Below, piece after piece: positions 45,601 through 54,200 of a stretch of DNA of 64,000 bases. The position numbers and the translations under genes are program-made. Origin of the DNA: Chloroflexota bacterium (lineage in GTDB: Bacteria; Chloroflexota; Chloroflexia; Chloroflexales; Herpetosiphonaceae). The stretch lies in NCBI GenBank assembly GCA_020161265.1, contig JAIUOC010000001.1:1-64000 (forward strand). Direction: 5' to 3'. The notes under the pieces are model-generated. The model had not been told where the DNA came from, searched no databases, and saw only the letters and a program-made list of their open reading frames with translations. How positions within the stretch are numbered: the stretch's first letter is position 1; each line of letters starts with the position of its first letter.

Positions 45601-46083
45601 GGCTATTGGCAAGAACTCAGCGATGGTAGTTATGCTGATGATATGTTCTATGCGCCGCAAAGTAGCGATTTGCCAGTTGACGATCCGCTAATTCGGACTC
45701 ACGACCAAGCGGATATGGCGATTATGCAAACGGTCAATGCTGCTCCGCGCTATCTGACGATGCTGTTTGACCCACGTGGCAGTGTGCATGCGACCAGCGG
45801 TATCCAGCCAGTCAAGGCAATTACGATTCCTGCTGATCAATATGCTGATGCCTTGGGCGCAATTGCGATTACCTTCCTGACTGCGCCAATTTTGACCAAT
45901 CAGGGAGCGATCAATTTGCCATTGCCAGTTGAGGCGGGCTATCGCTGGAGTTGGCTCGAACAGCCAACCAGCGAATGGCAAGAAACCAGCGAGATCGGCC
46001 AAGTTAGCCCCAAAGCCACCTTTGAAGCACCGCAAACCTTGCACGATGGTTGGCTCAAACTAAGCCCAACCAACGAGAATTAA
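42625..46083 (+). CDS. Giant conserved protein, first gene of the five-gene operon (1152 aa)
   Basis: I do not recognise a named domain. The N-terminus has IPLYLDALVLP and then HLHWALPDSLTRG and FPSVPNRWLVLR, segments that read like a conserved core; further on YCYSVFGFYDD-type and YLVLGWYNDIN motifs follow. A long middle (400-750) is alpha/beta and Asn/Gln-rich. A C-terminal part (about 900-1152) has beta-sandwich character (YQQLNDGVVGYWQEL). There is no signal peptide or membrane helix. ATG at 42625 with GGGGATGGGAT upstream. Followed by the next gene after 17 bp. It may be a structural or scaffold protein of a large assembly. Confidence 0.55.
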   Translation: MNSVLMIPLYLDALVLPTEQAVAQAMTDFSRLPYSNGQRDINADVANVSEEIVRQPFAQSTLKAGVHLHWALPDSLTRGTQVGTTTNFPSVPNRWLVLRARGGGNTPLQIEEQWIVESDYLYPAGQFASSVTTPVAAEGNQQPFRYLGRRMPFSMWQEHDPQAEYLAQLTAVGYGEPTFAAFYPNCYSVFGFYDDSYTDDVPSDLQYLVLGWYNDINQDVVHNLVNSLQGSSNADLSAALLTQLGWAVNVPDGSDFPDALCCYCQIQLSNPAAAPIPTTPLQIAVGNTGTEALSAFLANTINPSQPAAIEDHLEAVLMASFLDQQYLDVGASFLAARHEKSFNAIPSGSLWSVRPQSTSGSADSANATVLVSLPESLAHQLNQLNSLQHDYDRALELIEQQREQLFFDWYKYMLAAYPPAESRDDFPDVDLVRYFVEQKDLVPLANLLNSAGALSLQWDEVGNVIAASAGNSASNAVASGLAQQINLVLQAVADFNASADVQAVDQRYLLLITGGPRYWQPNEPVLLLSGAALEPTDRHGSDGQLACQYAANLSLHPMNASVVEQLANAVAAIKANATPQQVGFFSYDQAPWNPILLEWGVEVFPLDHHSNLDPNTSAYNPDFIFSNYSLAENAVDLAILPSQVAIAPAANLYSGWSILSSRAETQYQQQLNGYLAQYPDDTTVQQAAALVNDPSFHCLAQSLGGFNQALLMRKQTYQLAMADPLGFSDYQAWTNQVASAVANHNRSAPRMFSDFNPIRSGAMRLNRLRLVDSFGQLRDVAAEQIIRTQQMTTAGSDYLIWLPPRLMQPARVNLRWLSANQGDMEMNDAPITTPICGWVVPNNLDGSLMIYATSGAALGFIDAQVRWQYVPGGPNVEPTAIENRYLRQMVHYLLQRTSDFLRDFIVTIDNALDTIDPENAAAHTDLALLLGRPIALVRTSLDLELQGAPAIHQSWSALRLDLQQTSRDDDGFAEVEFPIRIGEYQQLNDGVVGYWQELSDGSYADDMFYAPQSSDLPVDDPLIRTHDQADMAIMQTVNAAPRYLTMLFDPRGSVHATSGIQPVKAITIPADQYADALGAIAITFLTAPILTNQGAINLPLPVEAGYRWSWLEQPTSEWQETSEIGQVSPKATFEAPQTLHDGWLKLSPTNEN

Positions 46084-46100
46084 TAAAAGGAACGCTAACG

Positions 46101-48935
46101 ATGACAACAATTGATGATGGATTAATCGTTTATTTGCAACTAGATGCGTTAAGCGCGGGTCAAACCGTTTTAGATATTTCGGGCAACAATAACAACGCTG
46201 TGGCTCATGGCTTAGTCCAACTGGTTTCCGATGATGTGTTTGGTAGTGTGCTTGATTTCGATGGCAGCAGCTATCTCGAATTGAATCCAGCCAGCATTCC
46301 GGCTGGTAATGCGATCACTGTGAGTTTTTGGGCCTGTGGGGCAGAAAATTTGCCTGGTGCAGGCGTTTCGGCGATTGCTGCCTTGACCGCCGCTGATGAG
46401 CGTTCGCTGAATGTGCATTTGCCATGGAGCGATGGCCAAGTTTATTTCGATTGTGGAGCCGAAGGTAATACCTGGGATCGGATGAATCAAGCAGCCAATG
46501 CTAGCGATTACAAAGGTACATGGACCTATTGGGCGTTTACCAAAGATGTTGCCACCGGCACGATGCAAATTTATGCCAATGGCACCTTGTGGGCACAAGC
46601 CACCGGCAAAACCTTGCCGATTAAGGCCGCGAGTCAAGCGACCTTTGGCGCGTATAGCCCTAATACAACGCCCTACTACGGCAAGCTTTCCAGCCTACGG
46701 ATCTACAATCGGGCATTATCGGGCGATGAAATTCTGCAAGTGATGGCGGCTGATCCAGCGGCAGCAGCAACCTTCGATAGTTTGTATCCAGTTGGTTTTA
46801 ATTTGCTCGATGATGATGGCCATTCAATTCTGTACATCGACGATAATCCCCAAGGCTACAACCTCTTTTTGACGATCAGCAACAACTCGCCCCGCACAAT
46901 TAATCTGGTTGCCCCGAGCGATCAAACACCCTCGGCAAGCAATCACCATTTTGTGCTGAATTTTCGACCTGGCACGCTTTCGACGGCGACGCTGAGCCAA
47001 GTTAAGCTGACCGACCAAACCTGGAAACTGAGCACTGGGCAAGCTGTTGATGGCACAACAAGTTTGTATTTGTTGAGCACTCAGGCACGGAGTTTGACTC
47101 CCAACCAAAGCCTGAATTTGGCTTTGCAATCGATTAGTGCCTCGGCGAGCAGCGGCGCACGCAACACCCGGGTCGAATTAAGCTACCAACAATTGCAATA
47201 TGCCAACAGCCTCACCCCATTAATTGGCAGCCGTTTGCAAAATCTGGTGGTGCTGAATGCTCAAGGTGCGCATACACCGCCATTGCATGTGGGCTTTGTT
47301 GGCCCAAATATGGTGTTGAATAATGGTAGCGCGGCGAATCAACTAACGTTACATATTACCAACCTACTTGATGATGCGGCGCTGGCGCTTAGCCCAAGCA
47401 CTAGTAATAGCCCCACCACCTTCATCGTAGCCTTTGATAGCCAAGATAACCAAAATCATCGCGATTGGGCCTTGGGCACAACCAGTCAAGTCAATGCGAT
47501 TGCGATCACGCTTGAGGGCTGGACTGGTGGCAAAGCTCCTGAAGCGGCAGAGTGGATTTTCACCACGACCCAAACGTCGTTGGCAGCAGAAGCCTTTATT
47601 CAAATGAACCTGAGTAACATCATTTCATCGCTGCCCAGCGGCGCGGCCAATCTCTACTTGCTCTATGAAAATTTGCCAGGTTATCGTGATGGCTACTTTG
47701 TGGTATCAATCGACAAAACTCCGTTGATCGTGACGAATAATCAGCGGGTTGGCGTGGGCACAAATACCCCAACTCGTGCCTTAGCGGTGCGTGGCATTGC
47801 CTCGTCGGAAGAATTAGTCAGCTTTGAAGATGTGAATGGGGCAACCAAGTGGCATTTTAACCAGAAATGGGGCGGGAAAGCTGGCTTTAACATCGCTGAA
47901 ACGGGCGTAAAAGATGGCCGACTATTTTTGCAGGCTGGTGGCAACACTGGGATTGGCACAACTGCGCCGCGAACTGGCTTAGATACTGGCACTGGGGTAT
48001 TAAGTGGCGCGGCCAACGACTATACCAAGGCTCAATTTGCCTTTACTGGCGGCGGACGCGTAACCTGGAACGGGATTAATAATCGCTTGAAGTGGAGCCA
48101 ACGTTTTATTGCAATTTCGATGGAGCGCTCAATTTCTTTTGCTTCCGGCCACGTCAATGTGAACCAACCAACCAGCGATATTCCTGCCGATCAAGTTTAC
48201 GATAACCAAGTGCGTTCGTGTAATGCCGAAGGCATTGTACTCAAGGCATGGGAAGCCTTATATGCAGTGCATACGGTTGGTGGCAACGAAAATGCCGTCA
48301 GCTACCAGATCACCTGTTACACCAAAGCATCGTTCTTTGTGCCCAGTAATTGGCTGCTGGTTGCGGTGGTTAATGGCGATGATGGGACGATTCGTTTGGC
48401 CAATGGTCTCGTGCTCAACCCTGGAGCTAGCTCGCTGAATGGCAGCCCAATTCCTTCGGGCACAATTAATATGTGGTCGGGGGCAGATAATGCGCTGCCT
48501 GGTGGTTGGGTGCTGTGCAATGGTCAAAATGGCACGCCCGATTTGCGCAATCGCTTTGTGGTTGGAGCTGGCGCTACCTATGCTGTTGGCACGACTGGGG
48601 GTAGTGATGCGGTAACGCTGACCACCGACCAAATGCCCCGTCATAACCATAGTGGCTCGACCAATGTTACTGGTGATCATAACCACTGGATGGAAGGCAC
48701 TGATGCTGATGGTTTATCCAAACGTCGGCGACGAATTTGGGGTGATACAACCGTTGATATGGGCTTTGGTGGCGGCAGAAATGCTGACCCAAATGATGAA
48801 CGCTGGCGCGGTAGTGTGAATACCGATACGACTGGCAATCACTCGCACTCGCTCGTGATCAATGAAAATGGTGGCAACCAAGCCCACGAAAATCGCCCGC
48901 CCTTCTATGCCCTTTGCTACATTATGAAACAATAG
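46101..48935 (+). CDS. LamG plus phage tail-collar domain fibre-like protein
   Basis: 944 aa. Residues 1-215 resemble a LamG/concanavalin domain (VLDFDGSSYLELNP, ITVSFWACG, GKLSSLRIYNRALSGDEI). Residues 230-540 are beta-rich and unassigned. About 550-640 carries NQRVGVGTNTPTRALAVRG and GNTGIGTTAPR, a pattern seen in trimeric tail-fibre stalks. The C-terminus (about 785-944) matches the tail collar domain: IPSGTINMWSG, LPGGWVLCNGQNGTPDLRNR and DQMPRHNHSGST. Start 46101 has AAAGGA. No signal peptide. Such collars attach receptor-binding ends in phage tails and in microcystin-dependent-protein types. Confidence 0.82.
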   Translation: MTTIDDGLIVYLQLDALSAGQTVLDISGNNNNAVAHGLVQLVSDDVFGSVLDFDGSSYLELNPASIPAGNAITVSFWACGAENLPGAGVSAIAALTAADERSLNVHLPWSDGQVYFDCGAEGNTWDRMNQAANASDYKGTWTYWAFTKDVATGTMQIYANGTLWAQATGKTLPIKAASQATFGAYSPNTTPYYGKLSSLRIYNRALSGDEILQVMAADPAAAATFDSLYPVGFNLLDDDGHSILYIDDNPQGYNLFLTISNNSPRTINLVAPSDQTPSASNHHFVLNFRPGTLSTATLSQVKLTDQTWKLSTGQAVDGTTSLYLLSTQARSLTPNQSLNLALQSISASASSGARNTRVELSYQQLQYANSLTPLIGSRLQNLVVLNAQGAHTPPLHVGFVGPNMVLNNGSAANQLTLHITNLLDDAALALSPSTSNSPTTFIVAFDSQDNQNHRDWALGTTSQVNAIAITLEGWTGGKAPEAAEWIFTTTQTSLAAEAFIQMNLSNIISSLPSGAANLYLLYENLPGYRDGYFVVSIDKTPLIVTNNQRVGVGTNTPTRALAVRGIASSEELVSFEDVNGATKWHFNQKWGGKAGFNIAETGVKDGRLFLQAGGNTGIGTTAPRTGLDTGTGVLSGAANDYTKAQFAFTGGGRVTWNGINNRLKWSQRFIAISMERSISFASGHVNVNQPTSDIPADQVYDNQVRSCNAEGIVLKAWEALYAVHTVGGNENAVSYQITCYTKASFFVPSNWLLVAVVNGDDGTIRLANGLVLNPGASSLNGSPIPSGTINMWSGADNALPGGWVLCNGQNGTPDLRNRFVVGAGATYAVGTTGGSDAVTLTTDQMPRHNHSGSTNVTGDHNHWMEGTDADGLSKRRRRIWGDTTVDMGFGGGRNADPNDERWRGSVNTDTTGNHSHSLVINENGGNQAHENRPPFYALCYIMKQ

Positions 48936-48946
48936 GAGGGTTGTTT

Positions 48947-51223
48947 ATGCCATGGAGTTTAACTATTCACCATATTGATCTTGGGAGCAACGGTGATTCA
49001 ACCGTGGTGGTTGCAACTGATGGTGCTACCACCAAAACGGTGCTGATTGATGGTGGCAGAAATTCTTGTACGAATGATGTTAATGCCTATATTGCTGGCT
49101 TGACCGTACCAACCGTTGATGTGATTGTGGTAACCCACTATGATGATGACCACTTTGGCGGCATTGTGGGCTTACTTTCGCTAACCACTGTGGCTGGACG
49201 CTATGATCATGCAACCATTTTCGATCAGGGTAAACCACCAGATACCGATAAATTCACCTCACGCAAAACCAATGCGAATGGCGAACTCAAGCAACTCTAT
49301 CCACGGTATCTTGCCAAATTGGCGGGTTTGCCGAATGTTCATCGGCTGACTGCCGACGTAAATAGTTTTCAAATTACCTCATTCGACAATAATTGGGACC
49401 CAATTATCCCGGTTCAGGCCAACCAACAAGCCTTTGGGGGTCATAACTATTGGCCTGCTAATTGGTTAGTTGGCAAAGAAATCATGTGGGGCAATGATCA
49501 AGTTGGGAATGCGTATCAGTCGAATCCGCCTGATTTGAATGCCCCAACCATTCATTGTATTGCCGCTAATAAGTACGTCCAACAGGCCGTGGGTATGAAT
49601 TTTGTTTCAGAGAAAAATCGATTTCTTGGGATTGGCAAAAACCAAACCGCCCGCGATGAAAATGCTAATGACAATACCAAAAGCTTAGCCTTTTTAATTC
49701 AATTTGGTAATTTTCGGTATTACATCGGCGGTGATATCGAATCAAGCCAAGAAGATGGCTCAGTTAATCGAAAATCGACTCAAAATCCGCAGCCCTTTTA
49801 TGATGGAATTCTTACGTATCTAAACCAAACCGATACGATGCAAAATCGGGTGCAGGTGATGAAAGCCAGCCACCATGGTTCGGCTAAATCGACCTCGCGG
49901 CTCTTTTTAAATACCCTGCGGCCAGGTTCGGTGTTAATTTCCAATTCGGGTAGTGGCGGTAGTAATCGCTTTGAACACCCGGCGGCACGGGTAGCAAATG
50001 TGCTTGATGGCTACGAATCGCAGCCAATTTTATATGCCGATACGATTAACCAAAACAATCAACCACAGCATCCACCACAGCCGCCGTTGGCTCCTCAAAA
50101 AGCGATTCCAAGCTATTTGATGTTACTCTCACCCTATCTTTTTAATGCTGGGGTTGTAACATCATTGGCTGCTAATCCGCCAGCTGTGCCTGCTGCGGTA
50201 CCAGGCCATACCCGAATTCAGGTTAGTCAAGCTCAATCTGGCTACTCGGTGATGGGCGATGGTTATCGCGCTGTTGATGCGCTTGTTACCACGCTTGCTC
50301 CATTACTGAATATTAATGGATTACAAGCTGCAACCATTGCCGATGCTGGCACCGTTTATGGCATATCGGCTGCGCTAGCGACGGCCTTTGGATTAAACGC
50401 CACAATCCAAATTGATTCCGATCCAGTCAGTCAAACCTCGGCGTTGTCGAATGAAACATGGTTTGATATTGCCTCTGCCATCGCTTGGGCTGGTCCTGAT
50501 CATGGCGGAGTTGGGGTGATTGAAACAGCAATTGCCCAAGCGCAACTTGGCAACAATGCCGCCGCGATTGCCCAAGCGATCAGCCTGATTGACAATGGCG
50601 ATCGGATCAGAGAGATTGGCTATGGGAGTGCTGAGGCTATCGGGGCAGCCTTTACGAATCTTGGGGCTGCTCAAATTGAACAAGCTGCAATTAATGGTGC
50701 TAATGGTGGAGCTACCCAGCCGACGGCTCAGGCGGCGGCTCAGGCGGCGGTTGCCATGCGCAATGGCGCGGCTACGATTGCCAATGCGATTGTTTTGCCG
50801 AATGTTGGCTATGCGATTGCAGCAGCCTTTGGGGCTAGGAAGGCCAATACCGCGACCGTTGCCCAAGCGGCAATGATGGCGGTTGCCCAAAGTATTAGCA
50901 CTGTCCCACTGCAAGCTAATGGCCTGCTGGGTCCCTTAGCAGCCAGCATTCAATCAGACCCATTGATGGATTGGCTGTTTAATGTTGCAACTGCGAATGG
51001 AATGAATGCTCCCGATGCTGCTTTGGCGGCGGGGATTGCGGCGATGATTTATATGGATGGCAGTATCTTTAGTATTCGGGCAATTGCACGCAAAACGTTA
51101 ACCTTGGCAGCTTATGCTGGTAATGTTGGAGTGGCAGCGCAAGCTGTTGTGGATGCCGTTCCGTTTGTTGCTGGTTTCTATAACGTGGTCTACCGCAATG
51201 TTAATCGAGCGAAAAGCTATTAG
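48947..51223 (+). CDS. ComEC-like metallo-beta-lactamase domain with helical Ala-rich C-terminus
   Basis: 758 aa. The N-terminal MBL fold (1-400) has HIDLGSNGDSTVV, VTHYDDDHFGG (His64, Asp66, Asp68, His69, the HxDxDH form found in ComEC/Rec2) and KASHHGSAKSTS (His309/310), plus ISNSG. That form fits a phosphodiesterase or nuclease. A Pro-rich linker (about 395-405) follows. Residues 440-740 are a run of Ala-rich helices with QAAAQAAVAMRNGAATIA, of unknown fold. AGGAGGG precedes the start at 48947. It has no signal peptide. It is the one candidate enzyme of the operon. Confidence 0.8.
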   Translation: MPWSLTIHHIDLGSNGDSTVVVATDGATTKTVLIDGGRNSCTNDVNAYIAGLTVPTVDVIVVTHYDDDHFGGIVGLLSLTTVAGRYDHATIFDQGKPPDTDKFTSRKTNANGELKQLYPRYLAKLAGLPNVHRLTADVNSFQITSFDNNWDPIIPVQANQQAFGGHNYWPANWLVGKEIMWGNDQVGNAYQSNPPDLNAPTIHCIAANKYVQQAVGMNFVSEKNRFLGIGKNQTARDENANDNTKSLAFLIQFGNFRYYIGGDIESSQEDGSVNRKSTQNPQPFYDGILTYLNQTDTMQNRVQVMKASHHGSAKSTSRLFLNTLRPGSVLISNSGSGGSNRFEHPAARVANVLDGYESQPILYADTINQNNQPQHPPQPPLAPQKAIPSYLMLLSPYLFNAGVVTSLAANPPAVPAAVPGHTRIQVSQAQSGYSVMGDGYRAVDALVTTLAPLLNINGLQAATIADAGTVYGISAALATAFGLNATIQIDSDPVSQTSALSNETWFDIASAIAWAGPDHGGVGVIETAIAQAQLGNNAAAIAQAISLIDNGDRIREIGYGSAEAIGAAFTNLGAAQIEQAAINGANGGATQPTAQAAAQAAVAMRNGAATIANAIVLPNVGYAIAAAFGARKANTATVAQAAMMAVAQSISTVPLQANGLLGPLAASIQSDPLMDWLFNVATANGMNAPDAALAAGIAAMIYMDGSIFSIRAIARKTLTLAAYAGNVGVAAQAVVDAVPFVAGFYNVVYRNVNRAKSY

Positions 51224-51234
51224 GAGCCATGCTG

Positions 51235-54200
51235 ATGACAACCCTTAGTGAATTGCGCAGCAGTCTCTTAGCTGCGGTCCAAGCTGATCAGCTTGCTCTG
51301 ACTCCAGCCTTGGCAACTGATCCAAGTCTCGCAACATTTATTAGTCTGTTGCCATCAGGGCAATTGTTAATAACCCAGCCAGTTGTTGCACCAGACGATC
51401 CTACTACAACGTTAACGGTGACAGGTAACGTCGCACTCGATTGGCCTGTACCTGGCACAAACGGTGAACTTGTGCATGTGCAGCATGTGCTGATTACCTA
51501 TACCCAAGCGACAACGATTACGGCAACCCTCACCGCCAATGGAGTTTTAACGATTGATCAATCATTGCAATTAGCACTTGAAGGCACATTCAACCCTGCT
51601 ACCTTGCAAATCGATTGGCAACAAGCAGCCAATGCTAATAGTGTTGTGGCGCTAGCAACCTTGGCGAATGTGGTGAGTGGTGGTCAATTAACGCCCTTCC
51701 TGCCATTGCTTGATCAATTTCAATCAGGGCCACTTTCGACCACCAATCTGTCGCTTGGCCCAAATCTGGCTGTGCCAACAACCTTTACGATTAGTTCCGA
51801 TCTTAATACAACCTGGACAATTATTGAAGGATGGGTGGCGATTACCGGGGTTGGGATCACCCTTCAAACCACTACGGTGCTTGATCCACGGCTTGGTTGG
51901 GCCTATCAACTGCAGGGCAATATCCATGGCACATTGGTGCTTGATCAGCCCTACCGAATTGAAGTTGGGCTGTTGGGGCAAGAAAATTGGCAACTATTAG
52001 TTGTGCCAAATAATGGCAACCTTGTGCCAAGCCTCGATACGATGGCCGGAATTGTTGGTGGGAGCAGCTTACAAGCAAGTATTCAATCAGGCCTGAATGC
52101 CTTGGATTTAAGCGAAGTTGCAATCGATCAGGTCTCAGTTCAGTTCAACCCCTATGCCTTACGCTTGCGGGCAGTTGCCATGCTTGGGCATATTACAATT
52201 CAAGGTTTGCGCTTTAATCTCCAAGTCTTTTTGCCTGATTTTGGTTTCTTTGGCCAGCTTGATTCGAGCACGCCAATCGACTTGGCAGCCTTAATCACGC
52301 TGTATTTTGGTAATCCTGCAAGTTTTCCTGCATTAGCCATTAGCAAACTGAAAGTTAGCACTGTACCAAGCCAAGGCTACTATGATTTTTTCATGGAGAT
52401 CGATACCGATTGGACAATGCATATCGGAACGGTCGCCTTGGGCTTGCGTGGCATTGCATTGCAAGTTACCCAAAAAACTGATTCGGTGACTGGGTTTGGC
52501 GAGACTTTGCTGATTTTTGCTGATGCGCCGTTTGATATTAGTGTTGAATACGAAGCTGGTGCATGGGTATTTACAGGCCGAACGCTTGACGCGAACGATA
52601 GTAATAGTCTGTTGTATATCGATGATTCAACGATTAAGCCAATGCAAATTGGCCATTTGATTAGCGCAATCGTTGAATCATTCAGCGGTGCGCCATCCAC
52701 AATTCCTCAGCCAATTGCCGAACTAACCCTTGAGAAAATTTATATTCGCTTTGCTAGCGATACCTATGATTTCAACTTTGCATGTGAAGCTAAATTTCCA
52801 ATCAACGATCAGGAACTCGACATAACCGTCACAATTGATGTGATTCATACTGAACAAGGCTATACCACCAAATTTGGTGGTACGCTGAAAATCGGCAGCT
52901 TAATCTTTATGCTGCAATTTGCCAGCGATCCCAACTCAAACTTGTTTATCGCGACCTATAGCCATACCAGCGATCAAGCTAGTATCAGCGTCAAGGATTT
53001 GATTGGGGCAGTTTCGACAGATGTGGCCGCCTACATTCCCGAAAGTCTCACGATTGACCTCAAGGATGTGCTGTTTGCCTACCAACAAGATACCCAAACC
53101 CGCTTTGCCTTTGGCTTCGATTTAGCTGCTAGCCTGAATCTCTCCGATTTGCCGTTGGTTGGCAAGGCCTTCCCCAGCAATCAAACCTTGGCAGTGCAAG
53201 ATCTCCAAGTGCTAATCGCCTCGCTGGACTTCCCCGCTACTGTCGTAACCCAGTTGAATACTGTGCTGACTACCCAGCACATTTTGGCGTTGCCTAGCCC
53301 GTTGGTCGAAGGTATTACCGTCTCGGCCTTGATCGATTTTGGTACTTCAACCCAAGCCTTGAGTATGCCGCTGGCTGGTGATAGCAGCACGGTTACGCCG
53401 CCAACCCCACCAACCAGCACCACCAGCGTGGTGACTAGCAATGCCAGCGCCAAGTGGTTCGATGTTAAAAAAGGCTTTGGGCCAGTCTACTTTGAACGAA
53501 TTGGGGTGCAATATCAAGATTCAGCCTTGTGGTTTTTGCTTGATGCCTCGCTCACGGCGGCTGGCTTAACCCTCACGGTTGAAGGCTTGGGCTTTGGCTC
53601 GCCGTTGAATGTATTTAGCCCAAGTTTCCGCATTCAAGGCTTAGGCTTGGATTATCGTAATGCAGCGGTGGAAATTGGTGGCGCATTTGTCCATACTACG
53701 GTTTCCAATCAAGGCAAAACCTACGATGAATATGATGGCATGGCGACGCTGCGAGTCAAGCAATTCAGCCTTGGGGCAATTGGCTCGTATGCCTATCTTG
53801 ATGATCATCCTTCGTTGTTTGTTTATGCGGTGCTGGATTTCCCACTGGGCGGCCCAGCCTTCTTCTTTGTCACGGGGTTAAGTGCAGGTTTTGGCTATAA
53901 TCGTAGCCTGATTGTGCCGCCGATAGAGCAAATTGCCAGTTTTCCATTGGTGGCCGAGGCGATCAGCGGGCCGCCATCGACGGTCAATAGCGATCCGCAA
54001 CAAACGATCCAAACCGAGTTGGCCCTGCTGCGCCAGTATATTCCGCCTTCCATAGGCGAAATGTTCTTGACCGCTGGCATTCGCTTCAACTCATTCCGCT
54101 TGATCGATTCATTTGCCTTGCTGACGGTCTCGTTTGGCCAACATTTCGAAGTTGATTTGCTCGGGCTTTCAACCGCGATTATTCCTACGCCTGATCTGGC

